Origin: Acanthamoeba lenticulata
Taxonomy: Eukaryota > Discosea > Longamoebia > Acanthamoebidae
Direction: 5' to 3'
Length of the DNA stretch: 64,000 bases
NCBI GenBank assembly: GCA_002179805.1
Contig: NAVB01000462.1
Span: 62,001 to 126,000, forward strand
The position numbers and the translations under genes were made by a program. Below are positions 12,501 to 24,238 of the stretch, one piece after another (the stretch's first letter is position 1; each line of letters starts with the position of its first letter). The notes beneath the pieces are model-generated. The model was not told where the DNA came from, ran no database searches, and saw only the letters and a program-made list of their open reading frames with translations.

Positions 12501-13008
12501 TGGTCATCAGCGACATCGGCCTGCCGGACGGGACCGGCACGCAGCTCATGCGCGCCCTCTGCGCGCGCTACCGCTTGCCGGTACGACTTCCGAACCGCAC
12601 GACACGACACGCGCGCGCGTGTGTGATGCGCAGCTGCTGACGTCACGCCACACCACACACGCGAACGCACGGACACGGACCGTGCAGGGGATCGCGCTGT
12701 CGGGCTACGGCATGGAGGAGGACATCCGGCGCAGCCGCGAGGCCGGCTTCGCGCTACATTTGACCAAGCCCGTCAACTTTAGCGCCCTCAGCACGGCCAT
12801 CCAGTCTCTCCTCTCTTCTTCTTCCTCTTCTTCCTCCTCCTCTTCCCCTTCTTCAACGACGGCCGCATATGCGGCCAGTGTGGCTTCGCCACTTCCCACC
12901 ACACCAGCAGGGACAGGGACAGCCGAAACTTCGCTATCAGCGGCGACGTCGCTGTCAGCATCGTCATCGTTGATGTTGGCGTCAACGTCGCCACCAGCCG
13001 GTTGGTGA
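6545..13008 (+). CDS. double hybrid histidine kinase (PAS-GAF-HK-REC-PAS-GAF-HK-REC)
   Basis: This is a very large multi-exon sensor kinase. Around 6780-7420 lies a PAS region typical of bacterial sensors (DWSCTPFGPIETWP, VIFWGPEYRMLYNDAYRPVF), followed by a GAF-like region to about 8040. The first kinase core has H-box SNISHEFRTPLTLML (about 8210), N-box CNLLSNALKF (8690) and ATP-lid motifs VSDTGIGIP and EGTGIGLALAYELV. The first receiver has VLLVDDNFDMREYV, VLTDVMMP, VPVIMVSARAG and DDYLTKPF (9510-10000). A second PAS (about 10100-10430) and a GAF-like segment follow. The second kinase has AALSHELRTPLTPAL (11070), WNLLKNSLKF (11630), VVDSGIGIES and GGLGLGLAIS. The last receiver has VLLVEDNQ, LVISDIGLPDGTG, GIALSGYG and LTKPVN, then a poly-Ser tail. 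All phosphoacceptor His and Asp residues are present. No membrane segment was seen, so a soluble sensor is likely. The exact start is uncertain. Confidence 0.88.
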
Positions 13009-14073
13009 GTTTGTATCTCCAGACCCACCCAACAACAATAGCAACCAACCACCCCCAACTCGTAACTCGAGGCTAATTGGTGAATAAGTTCTTAATTTGA
13101 TGAGATTTATTATTTTAGCTCACACATAGATAATTGAGGAGACCCGCACATATATCTCAAATATTTAATGCGGTGCGGGTAGCTTCAAGCCGTTGCAAAG
13201 ATATTCCCAAAAGGATATGACCGGAGCATTATGAAATGTCGATGAAAGGAGGCTTCACTTGACCTTTCGTAGCACTCGGAGTTGAAGATTAAGCCAGATC
13301 TACTCAAATTGAGATAAATTGGCCGTACGATCACTAAGCAGCATTGGAGGACTCTCTGCCTGAAGCCAAGCAGGGGGGAAGGGTGGGGGTTGTTCAATTT
13401 TGCCTTATGGTAACAAAGCACCACAGCTTGATGTGCAGCAAGAAGTGAAATGTTGACCGGAGCCTTAAGGCGGGTTGAAAGGGATTGGGGAGGACAAGTG
13501 TTCCCGCCGCGCGGCAATTGTGACCACCATCGACCAACACGTTCGTGGCACAACCGCCCGTCTTCCCGGCCAATAGGCCAAAATACGGGCGGTGGTTGGT
13601 TTTATCTTGTTATCGGGTGTGTGTTGCGCCCACCACCTTCGCCCACACACCGCACCCCGCACGGGCTTTGTGCGCCTCAAAGGCCTTTACGTGAACCTCA
13701 GCGCCAGCGCGAGCGACTTCTCCAACGCCGAGAGACAGCCGCAGACCTGAAGTGACGTTCAACCCACAATAACCACACAGCCCCCCACAACTCCAACCAG
13801 ACCAGGGCAACCACCACCTATAAGCCGGGGCTTCTTCCTGGTACGTTCTTCCGGTAAGCACTCATTCGCAGCTTCTCCTTCTTCCCGGCACGGGAGCTCC
13901 CCCTGTGGCTTGCGCTTGATTTTGTGTCGAGGCGCTCGAGCGAGTTGCGGCAGCTTCAATCGAGCGTTCTTCATCTTGCTTTTCTTCTCCGCGGGGCCCC
14001 GAAAGATTGTCGTCAATCGAAGAACGGCAACAAGAAGAGGCGTATTAACAACAACCGCGTACGTGCAGGGGCA
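13009..14073. other. intergenic after the histidine kinase
   Basis: About 1 kb. The segment 13060-13350 is AT-rich and fits a 3' UTR and terminator area. From about 13450 the DNA becomes GC-rich and C-rich. A TATA-like element lies at 13819. No protein-like reading frame was recognised on either strand. Confidence 0.45.
13819..13824 (+). promoter_or_regulatory. possible TATA box
   Basis: The sequence CTATAAGCCGG lies about 250 bases upstream of the ATG at 14074. It is followed by a GT-rich donor-like site near 13840, so a 5' UTR intron is possible. This is based on motif resemblance only. Confidence 0.3.
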
Positions 14074-17000
14074 ATGCAGCAGACAACATCGTCCGCCTCT
14101 ACTTCTTCTACATCGTCACATCTGCCGCCGCTACAGCGCCAGCCGCAGCCCTACTCCTCTTCGATGCCGATGCGAGAGCGGCCACGACCAGAACCAGCAA
14201 CATCAGCTGGCAGTTCCTCGGCATCATCATCGCCACCGCCTTCGTCTTCCTCAGCTACGGAAAAGACTGCGCCAGTATCACCCGCGGCGTCGGCCAGGTC
14301 GCCTTCTTCCTCTCCCCAACGGTTGTTCAAAGATTTTAAGCAGTTCGGCCAACACGACAGCCGCGACGTTCGTCCCCACCAACTGCCCCAACCAGCGCAA
14401 CAGCCACAACAGCCCCCGACCTCAACGAGCAGCTGCGGTCAAACGCAGACTCTGCCCCCTCTCGCCGCTATTTCGTCTTCATCTTCTACTTCTTCTTCTA
14501 CCACGACTTCCTCTACTTCTACTACATCGACGTCATCTACTACGGTGCCAAGCGGGTCTCTCAACAACCCCTTCCTCACGTCGGGCCTACCTTCACTCAG
14601 CGCACTCGCCTCCTCGGTACATGTCCCCTGCCCCCTCCTACACGTAGTCCACAAGGCCTACCTACCCAGATCACGGGGAGGTGTCTTCATTTTGTTGTTC
14701 TCTTCTTCTTCGTCTTCTTCCGCGACGCCCCGACCCTGATCTGGGCCGCGGCAACCAACAACGACGTCGGGTCACACCGGCACACACAAATGTGTGTTGG
14801 TTATTGTTGTGTTGCTGTTGTTGACGTCCACTTGTTACGCGTCACGCCACCAACTTCCACACGTGAGTCGATACACACCTACCGCAGTTCTGGCGGCGTT
14901 TGACCGCCTCTGGTTTTTCCGGACCCGCCAACTTGTTGTCTTGTCTTGTCCTGTCTTGTCGTGTTTTGTTGGTTGTTCCTGGTTATGCGGTTGCCGTGTT
15001 TGTTTTTTGTCCGATATTTATGTATTTATGTGTTTTATTTGCTTCGACTTTTATTTATCTTCCTGTGCTGAGCATATATACTTGTGTGTATATCCTCTTC
15101 CTCTTCATTAATTGTTGATGTTAAGTGGCCTCCAATCTGCCGATTGGTCCGCGAAATCGCGTAATTTGGACCACTTGGCTCGTGTCGATCGATCTACGCG
15201 CACACGAGGTTTTTTCATTCCTTGCATTTTGTGCCGGAATCCTAGGCATTTAAAAAGGCCACCAGCTGCGTGTTCATGGCGGTCTAGTGATGTCCCCCTT
15301 AGCGCCTTCCATTTCCACGACGTTCAGCAACTCGGGCCTTCCATAAAAGGTTGTTTGTCCGATACAATGGGCTAGAAGAGAACAAACAAGTGGTTTTCTT
15401 TGCTTAAACCTTTTTTTGACCATCAACGCACTTTTCCCTAGGCCAACGGTGTGAAGTTGATGTTGTCAAGCTTGCTACACCTCATGTTTTGGTGAAGAAG
15501 TTGACTTTTTTTTTTTTCATTTTTATCACTTGGCGCTACACACTCCTTTTACGACACTTTCGTATTTTTCTGGTTTTTCTGGTTTCTCTACTCGACGCTG
15601 ACTTGGGCCTCCTCGTGTCTCGGATTGGATTGGATGTGGCCCGTGCGTCCTGCCTACACTACACACCACCACCACCCACAATACCCGCACTACCCCCACC
15701 ACCCACAGCTTCAGCAGCTTCCGTCGAGGCCGCCCACCAGCGACCCGACGGCGGCCGTCGCCGCAGATGAACATCGTGGCGGCAGCGGCGGCGCCCCAGT
15801 GCTTCCCCTCTCGGCGCCAACGTCCATGACGTCGACACCGTCGGCTCCCCCTCCTCCTCCTCCTTCGACGGCGGCCATGAACATGAACATGAACTTGAAC
15901 ATGCTTCCCGGCGGAGCGACGCTGGCGCCCCTTTTCCTGCCGCCGCTGGTCCCGTCCCAGCTGCTCGGGCCCGCCCCGCAGGGCGTCGCCTCGACCTCAG
16001 GCATGCCGGTGACCATCTTGCCTGCGGGCCATCATCACCAGCACCAGCAGCAGCAGCTCCAGCAGCACCCGTACCCGTACCATCCCCAGATGGCCGCAGC
16101 CCTGCCCGCCATGCTCGCCGGCGTCGCGCAGGCGCAGCAGCAGCAACAGCAACAGCAGCAGGGCCATGTGGGCTTTACGCCGGCGGTGACGACCCCGACG
16201 CTGGCCGTGCCGCCCATGGGCGGCGGCAGCGGCGCCGGTGGCCCCGCGGGCGGCGCGACGCTGGCGCTGGTCAACGGCATGCCGGTCCTGCTCGACTTTG
16301 CTAAACTGCTCGAGCTCCTCCAGATGGGCGGCCAGCTCTCCATGGTCCAGACCCCGCCCGAGCTGGCCGGCCTCGTCTCGACCCTCTCCACCGCGCCCGT
16401 CCCGCAGTCGCAGCAGCAGCAGCCTCAGCTGCATCCGCAGCCGACGCTCATGCCGGCTCCGCCGACCGCGTGGCCGCTGATGCCGGCGCTCCAGCACGCC
16501 GCCGCCCAGCGCCTGCCGTCCGTCGCGTCGCCGGTGCCGCCGTCATCTGCGGCCAGCACGCCGATCGACGTCAGCAGCGACCTAGAGGACGACGCCGAGC
16601 AGCCGAGCCCGGTCATGACTCCCGGCGGCGAGCACCAGCACCAGCACGAGATGCGGCAGCGCAAGCGCAACGGGCTGTCGGACGAGGACCGGTGGGAGGT
16701 GCGCATCCAGCAGATCGCCGAGTTCAAGCGGAACCACGGCCACCTCAAGATCCCCAAGAACTCGCAGTCGGCCCTGTACTACTGGGCCTACGGGGCCAAG
16801 AAGAAGTGGCGCCGCTACAAAGACAAGCGCCAGCGCGACCTCGTCCAGCTGGGCCTCATCACCCCCGAGGAATACGAGGCCGAGCGCCGCGCCCGGCTCG
16901 GCGGTGGCGGCGGCCAGGCGGCCGTCCATCACGGCGTGTCGCCGGTCAGGCCGTCGCCGGGCGTCGTCCAGCCTGTCGTCGTGGCCGCGCCGCCGCCGCC

Positions 17001-20000
17001 GCCGCAGATCCAGGCGCAGCCGTCGCGCGGCATTAGGATCCCGATCCCGACGTTCGCCGCCGGCGCGCCGTCGGCGTTCGCCAGCGGCGGCCCGACGACA
17101 CCGGTCATGATGCCGAGTCCCGTCCTGCCGACGCCGCCGAGCATCCTCCTCTCCTCGGCCTTTGAGGCGCCGCGCCAGCGCGACGACTCGGCGTCGACAA
17201 AGCGGTTGACAACGACAACGACGTCCACGAGCAGCACTGCGCCGTCGTCGCCGTCGGCCATGAAGTGGACGAACCTGCTGCACGCCACCGAGAACAGCGG
17301 CAGCAGCGGCACTGGCGCGGTCGTGCCGCCGCCGACGTTGGACGCCCGGCGGTCGCTCGCATCGGCCCTCGGCGGCGTGGGGCTCCTCCAGCAGCTGGGC
17401 TTCATCGGCGAGCAGGAGTACGCCCGCGAGGTCTCCTCCTCTTCCCCTTCCTCCTCCTCCTCGGCCCCGGCCCCGGCCACGAACGTGACGGCGGTGACCG
17501 CGGCGGCGACGACGGCGTCGGCGATGGTGGCGTCGATGGACCGGCGGCTGAAGGAGCTCGTCGCGCTCGGGCTCCTCAGCTGGGACGAGTACCAGCGCCA
17601 GTGCGCGCAGCTTGCCGAGCAGAGCGCGGCGCTCCTGCTCCAGGCCTCGCGTGACCCGCACATGCAGTTGTCGTCGTCGTCGTCGTTGCCGCAGCAGCAG
17701 CTGCCCAAGCTGCCCCATCGTGGTCGGCCCGACGTCGGCGACAGCGACAGCGACCACAACGGCGATGAAGTCGACGACGACGGCAACGCCAGCGACAACG
17801 ACGATCACGAGGACGAGGACGAGGAGCAAAGCATCAAAGAGCGCCAGCCCGTCAAGCGGACTCGCATGGCGTCGCAGCAAGCTGCCGACGAGGACGAGTA
17901 CGACTCGGACATGTACGTCTCCTTTAATCCTTCTTTTTATTTATAATTCCCCTGACACGTGTGCGCAGGTCGGCACCGCGGAGCGTCAAGGACGAGCTCC
18001 GGTGGCAGCAGCGCCTCAAGCAGATGCGCGACTTCGTCAACAAGCACGGCCACTACAACGTATGCTTCTTTTTTCTATTTTAAAAATTTAATTAGATCAT
18101 TATTATTTCAAAAAACAATTTAGTTAATTTAGAAAATAACTCATAATACTAATAAAAACAAAACATGGCAGGTGCCACGAAGCATCAACTCGCAGCTGTA
18201 CTACTGGGCCTACGGGGCGCGGCGCAAGTGGCGCGAGTGGAGCGTCGACAAGCAGCGCGACCTCGTCCAGCTGGGCCTCGTCTCGCGCGAAGACTTTGAG
18301 GCCCACACGGGCCGCCCGTGGGTCGACATCGTCGTCACCGCGGCCGCGTCATCACCTTCATCATCATCCTCACCGTCCTCTTCATCCTCTTCATCATCGA
18401 CCGACCGCAAGACCATTCCATCCGGCGGGCGGCCTTCGCCCTCCAAGCGGCCGCGTCTGGCCTCTTCGCCTTCGTCTTCGTCTTCGCCGTCGTCGTCGTC
18501 ATCTCGCCAAGGCCGTGATGACGTCAGCGACGATGATCATCGTCAAGAGGACAAGGACGAGGAGGACGAAATCTACGACGAAGAGGACGAGGATGAGGAG
18601 GACGTCGAGGGCGAGGAGCAGGACGAGGAAGAGGAGGACGAGGAAGAAGCGGCGGGCTCGCCGCCGTCGGCCATGTCCAAGAAGCGGAGGCGGCAGGAGC
18701 GGGGCCGTGCCGGCCGCCGCCGGCGCAACACGTCCGAGGAGGGCCTCGAGGAGTACCGCAAGCGGGCCTTTGGCGGCACCGACGAAGAGTGCGTCCTTCT
18801 CCTTCTCCTTCGTTGTTCATTTGGGCTGACGCCACCCGCCCACGCGCGTGCGTGCGTGCGTGCATCGGAGCGCAGGCGGTGGGCGCAGCGGATCAAGGAG
18901 CTGCGGGACCTCGAGGCGCAGGAGGGCACCTGGTGCGTGCCTCGCCGCTGGAGCAAGAGCCTCAAGCGGTGGCTCGAATACAGTACGCGGCCCTTTCTCT
19001 CCCCCCCCCGGGCAAAGAACGAAAAAAGCGATGCGATAGCGAAGACGAATGGAAAGCTGACCTGAAGAATTCTCGCGCGCAGTGAAACTGAGGTGGCGGA
19101 GCAACCGGTTGACGGAGAAGCAGGTGGCCGACCTGACGGCCATCGGCATCATCAAGGACGGCCGGTTCTACGGCATCCGCGACAAGAAGGAGCTCGACCG
19201 CCTCGACGCCTCGTCGCTGTCCTCCTCCCCCTCGGGGTCGGCCTCCAAGAACTCGTCGGCCGCAGCGTCGCGGACGTCGTCCACGGTGTCGTCGCCCATC
19301 ATGTCGCCCGCCTTCACGTCGGCTCCACGAATCGAGCAGCACGAGTCTGCCTCGCCGCTCTCCTCGCCGACCGCCAGTTCATCCACGGCTTCCTGGCAGC
19401 ACCGAGCCCTGCCTCCGCTGTCCTCTTCATCATCATCATCGTCGACCTCCTCGCAAGCCTCCACGTCGTCGACAACATCATCATCGTCATCGTCGACAAC
19501 GACAACGACGACGACGCAGCCGCCCGTGATCAAGCTGCCGAGCTTCTACAAGATGCTGCCCGCCATGGTGGCGCCCTCGTCCGAGGTCCGCCGGATCGGG
19601 GCCGAGGCCTGGGGCCTCGCCCCGCCTGTCTCGCCGGCCCGCAAGCGAAAGGTCAAGTCCAGTAAGAAGGACGGCAAGGACTCGCAGGACGGCGATGATG
19701 GAGAGGACAAGGACAAGGAGACGGAGGATGACGTCAGCAAGAAGGACGGCGACGATGAGGACGTGATGGAAAAGAAGCAAAAGAAAATGCTGATGAAAAG
19801 GCAAGTCAAGACCGAGCGCGGCGACCAGGACGAGACCGAGGGCGAGGCCGACCCCCACGCCGATCACAACAACAACAACGAGCAGCAGGAGCACCGAAGC
19901 CACGCGCCCGTCATGACCGTGGCGTCCGCTGCCCTTGGCGCCCCGGCCCCCGGCGGCGGTGGCGACAGCAACGATGAGCAGCACCGGAAGCGGCCGGTGC

Positions 20001-21743
20001 CAGGCCTCGACGCCGTGCGGCTCATGTGGGTCCAGTACGTGGAGGAGCAGGAGAAGCTGCTCGGCAAGCAGGACGGCGACGTTCAGCTCGACGTCGACAA
20101 AATCAGCAACGGCAGCAAGAACGACCCCAGGGTGCCGCCGTTCCTCGGACCGCCGCTGGACGCCGCCGTCGACCGGTGCCACATCGAGCTCCTCAAGCGC
20201 AAGCTGCGAGCTCTCGAGGCTGGCCAGGCCGACGCCGAGGCCGACGCCACTGAGTCGTTTTCATCGTCGGCAGCGCAGCCGCCGCTGAAGAATTTCAAGC
20301 ACGACACCGTTGTCGTTGACATCAAGTCCGAGTCCGAGTCCGAGGCCGAGCCTCCAGCGCCGAAGCGAAAGCGCGGGGATGACGAGCACGACGAGGACGA
20401 ACACGATGACGAGAACGACGAAGAAGAGGACAAGGACGAGGACGAGATGATCATCGCCGGCGAGGACGACCAAGGGCTGGTCATCGAGGCCGGGATCACT
20501 CGTGCCTCGTTTGCCGGGACGCCCGACCTCGTCGAGGAGGAGCCTTCGGAGCCGCGCCGGCAGGAGACCGGCGTCCTGTACGAGGTCGAGACCGAGGAGG
20601 AGTGGAAGCGGCTGACCAAGGAGCAGCGCCGGCAGCGCCGCATGGAGCAGCTCCACCAGTTCTACGCCGAGTTTGGCCACGGCAACGTCCAGCACCAGTG
20701 GCCCAAGAACAAGCGCCTGGCCAACTGGGTCTACGAGCAGAAGCAGCGCTGGCGCAAGGGCCTTCTCTCTGCCGTACGCCTTTGCCTTCCTCGCCTTCCT
20801 CACCCCGCGCGTGTCGTGTCGTGCGGTCGGTCGGAGATTGACGGGCAACCCTTGATTCATGCAGGCTGAGGTGGCCGAGTTTGAGCGGCTCAAAATGCGC
20901 AAGCCCAGGCCGGGCTTCGGCCGGCCGCCCAAGCGGCGGATGGACGAGTCAGGCGCGGCCAGCGACGAGCGCGGCGGCGCGACGCCCGAGTTCACCTCCA
21001 TGGACCTCCACCCGAGCTGCGCTGGCGCCGCCGGTCAAGCCAGCAGCGGCAGCGGTGGCCGAACCAGTCGGCGCGCCCGGAGCAACAGCGCGGGCAGCTC
21101 GTGCACGGGCAAACTGAAGGCCTCGTCCGCGTCACCGACACCGCTCGGGCCCGTCGCCGCGATGCGACTGTTCCTGGGGACGCACGTCCCGCAGTCGTCT
21201 GCCGCGGCGTCGACATCGCCCACGCGGCCGTCGGCCGCCCGGAAGCCGACGGCCGCGCCGCAACAGGCGTCCCAGCCGCCACAGCCCCAGACCCAGCCAC
21301 AGCCTTCACCGCAGGCGATGGCCAGCGCGATGGCGGCCGCCTACGGGCTGGCGCCGACGGCCGCGCAGGCTAGCTACATGCCCTTCCTGCCGCTCAGCCA
21401 CTTTTTCCCGTCGCTCCAGCAGATCTACCCGTCGCCGGCTGCCGCTGGCGTCCCGCCACCAGCGGCGCCAGTGATGATGCCGCCGACGATGATGGGCGCC
21501 ACTGCGCCACCATCTCAGCCGCCACCACAGGCGACGATGGGCACCTCCACCCACCGCACGAGCACCAGCCAGGGCAGCAACAACAAGAGCAGAAGCAACA
21601 ACAGCAGCAGCAACAACAATAGCAACAACAGCAACATGCCGCAGCTGCCGTGGGCCGCATTGGCCGCGGCGTTGGCCGCCGCCACGCGAGGAGGCGGCAG
21701 CAGCGGCGAGACGGGGGGAGAAGAGGGCAAGCCCAGGAAATAG
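14074..21743 (+). CDS. large protein with four helicase-associated (HA) repeats
   Basis: The core, 15709-21743, is certain to be coding. It holds four repeats of the HA type: DEDRWEVRIQQIAEFKRNHG (16680), WQQRLKQMRDFVNKHGHYN spliced to VPRSINSQLYYWAYGARRKW (18000-18240), RWAQRIKELRDLE with VPRRWSKSLKRW (18880-19100), and RRMEQLHQFYAEFGHGN with NKRLANWVYEQKQRW (20630-20760). Repeats 1 and 2 share LYYWAYGA(K/R)(K/R)KW and DLVQLGL. Long Gln/His/Pro, Ser and Asp/Glu tracts separate them, and basic KRKR patches suggest nuclear location. HA modules are thought to bind nucleic acid. No helicase motor is present. The N-terminus is uncertain. A Ser/Thr-rich exon 14074-14616 can be joined in phase by a 1.09-kb GT..AG intron to 15709. 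Alternatively translation starts at ATG 15634. Confidence 0.72.
14617..15708 (+). other. probable long intron or upstream region of the HA-repeat gene
   Basis: About 1.1 kb, very T-rich around 14920-15110 and 15500-15560, without a convincing reading frame. It starts with GTACAT and ends with CCACAG. The flanking frames match in phase 0, which supports an intron. TATA-like elements near 15250 and 15342 leave open that this is instead the promoter of a gene starting at 15634. Confidence 0.4.
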
Positions 21744-21960
21744 AGGAACGAACGCACGAGTATGCACAGGGAGCCCAAGAGAACGAGAAAGAGAGAGAGA
21801 GAGAGAGACGGGAGAGATTGTTGTCTGTACAGCGCAGTCTGAGGACGTCAAAGTCGAACACAACATTTGGATAGTGTTCTTTCGTCGACAACAAACAAAA
21901 GCGCGCGAAGAGGAGAAGAAAAGATCTTTCATCAATTCGAGGTTTTCAAGTGGGCACAAG

Positions 21961-22254
21961 ATGAACGCAAAACCTACGCAAGCTCGAGAGACGCTTGACG
22001 GTACGTGCATGCCACGAGAGACCACATGCTCCCCAGAATGAACATACGATTGAACAAAAAACAAATTGCTGTTTGCTGGGTGTGGTGTAGCACTGTTCGA
22101 GGTGTCGCGAATGCTTAACACGGGACTTGACAAGGAAACGCTTGGTCTTCTTGTCGCCCTCTGCGAAGCAGGCGTAAATCCCGAGGCCCTCGCCCACGGC
22201 ATTCGAGAACTCCACCGAGCAAGCAACGAAGCCGCAAGCCCTGGTGGCAAGTAG
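21961..22254 (+). CDS. MZT1: MZT1 (MOZART1), gamma-tubulin complex small subunit
   Basis: Two exons, 21961-22000 and 22091-22254, join in frame to a 67-residue protein. Exon 1 encodes [13 protein letters not shown]. The intron 22001-22090 starts GTACGTG and ends TGTAG. Exon 2 continues [20 protein letters not shown] and then [20 protein letters not shown]. This matches the MOZART1 core of other eukaryotes (E(I/V)SR(I/M)LNTGLD.ETL, then LCE.G(I/V)NPEAL) and its very small size (about 70-80 residues). MZT1 binds the N-terminal extensions of gamma-tubulin complex proteins. It is needed for recruitment or activation of the microtubule nucleator at microtubule-organising centres. The gene lies 200 bp downstream of the HA-repeat gene and is too short and split to be seen as one open frame. 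Confidence 0.93.
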
Positions 22255-22417
22255 TGAATAGGGTCTCTTCAGTCCCTTTCTCTCATCTCTTACAACTACT
22301 GTACATATCCAAGAATCGAGTGGCGACGATCACTGACGTGCCCATTTCGGCGCCAAGTCCCACCTTGTGATTTCTTGTGATTTCTTTTATTACTTGCCCA
22401 TAAATCACAACGTGGTG

Positions 22418-24238
22418 ATGGACACCAGCACAGCGGGACCCAAGTCGAGTGCATTGGTGGGCCTGGCCGTCGCGGCGGGCGCGGCAGTAGCCGCGGCGGG
22501 CTTAATGTGGTGGAACAGCACCAGACAATCACCACAGCTGGTTGCCGCCTCCTCACCCGCAACGTCATTGACTCCCACCACACCGCACAAGGTGTGCCAG
22601 TCGTGTGGCAAAGCTGCCCCACAGGGCCAAAAGCTCGTCAGGTGCATTTCAATCATAGATGACGCTCAATCAGCAATAATCAATCGCTCATGCTTGCATC
22701 TGGATGCAAAAGATGTGGGCGCTGTCACAAGGTGTATTACTGCTCGCGCGACTGTCAGCGCAGTGACTGGAATCGCGGCCATAAAGCTACGTGCCAGCCC
22801 CCGCCTGAGCCGCTTCCACGTACGTCCCCCCCTCCCAATTGCATCTCGCATTAATATCGGCAGCTCACTGGGGCACAGCGTGGGCCGAGGGCCTTAGCCG
22901 AGAGCAGTACACTGTCATTAAGGCCCACCTCAAGAAGAACGATGAACAATTTGAACAGTTGCGTCGCCTCTACTTCTCATCCACATCAAAATCATGGTGA
23001 TCTCACACGCCCACGCACAGGCACCTCCTGCAGGGCGGGCCTAAGCCAGACTCGGTAGACGGTGCATGGGAGGGCCTCACGCCCGCGGAGCAGACCGACC
23101 TGATCGACGACAGCCTCTGGTACAAGGACTTCTACAAGACTAACGACGTCTCGCGCGTGCCCGCCCTTCTTCGCCGCTTGGCTGCCCTCAACTTCTTCGA
23201 CGACGCCCACGCCACGGTGCGCCGTTAATCTCTGCTCGCTCGCTCTTGTGTCGTGGACGCGCGTCTCATCATGCCCCTCGACCAGACGATGTTCTTCGGG
23301 ACGCTGTTCGGGCGGCAGTCAGAGGACACCCTGCGCGCTTGGGCCGACGAGCTGCTCGCCAACAGCGACAACGACGACACCAACATTCCGCTCCGCACGG
23401 CATTCCTCACATTCCTGCGCTACGGCAACGCCCCCGCCTGCGCGGCCGTCGGGCGTCACGCGGTCGAGGCCCTCCCGCCCGCTGCGCGGGCCGCGGCCGA
23501 GGCACTGCTCGCGGCGGCGCCGCCCGGCATCGCGGTCGAGCCTCTGCTCCAGCCCCTGACCTCGCGTATGTCCTCGCCTCGCGCGTGTGCGGCCCGCGTG
23601 TGTGCGGTGCTCACACGACACGACATGACCGTGTGTGTGTGTGTGTGTGCTACGCAGTTGAGGTGGTAGAACAGCTGTGGGCCCGATACTACGCGACGGG
23701 CGACGTGGCGCTCGTGGACAAGCTCATCCGCGAGGGCCTCTCGCTGGGCATCGAGGCCCGGCAGCTCATGACCGTCCGGCCGGAGCAGGCCCAGGCGCTC
23801 ATCCAGCTGTGCAACCACGTGGCCGCCGGGCTGGTCAACGAGGGCCTCTTTGACGAGCGCGTGCGGCGCGCCTGCGAGGCGGCCCTCGCCGACGGCAGCA
23901 GCGGCGGCGGCGCCGGTGGCGTCAGCCCACCGCAGCTGCCGTTCGAGGTCACCCAGCTGCTGCGCCAGCTCATCGCGCAGCACCGCGCGATCATCGAGCA
24001 GCTGGCCTCGATCCCAGAGGACGACATGCGGCGCATGCGCGTCGAGGCCGAGGGCCACCGGCCCTTCCTGGAGCGCGCGCGGCTGCTCCTCCACCGCCGG
24101 AAGGTGGCGCAGCTCCGGGCGCGGCCCGACGTGCGCGTCGTCCCGACCCAGTTTGGCGACGCCCTGTGGCTGCCCGCGGGCGAAGTTGCCGGGGAGGCCT
24201 TCCCCGAGGGCCGCCTCTTCATGGCCATGGACGAGTGA
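22418..24238 (+). CDS. membrane-anchored MYND zinc-finger protein
   Basis: The ATG at 22418 begins [11 protein letters not shown], then one hydrophobic segment ([19 protein letters not shown]), which looks like an N-terminal membrane anchor. A complete MYND finger follows across an intron: CQSCGK, then [20 protein letters not shown] and [10 protein letters not shown]. All seven Cys and the His are present with normal spacing. The rest, in at least four further exons, is not recognised. It includes a helical region ([38 protein letters not shown]) and ends at GRLFMAMDE, stop 24238. MYND fingers usually bind proline-rich peptides. No SET domain is seen. An intron at about 23570-23655 contains a TG dinucleotide run. 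The function is unknown beyond a likely adaptor role at a membrane. Confidence 0.75.
23630..23650 (+). repeat. (TG)n microsatellite in intron
   Basis: About ten TG units just upstream of the splice acceptor of an intron in the MYND gene. Similar TG/CA-rich tracts recur in several introns of this window. Confidence 0.8.

Noticed and set aside
16582..17880. 432-residue open frame on the minus strand
   Set aside because: It is antisense to the HA-repeat exon. Its Arg/Val-rich composition is the mirror of GC-rich coding DNA, and the plus strand has clear domains.
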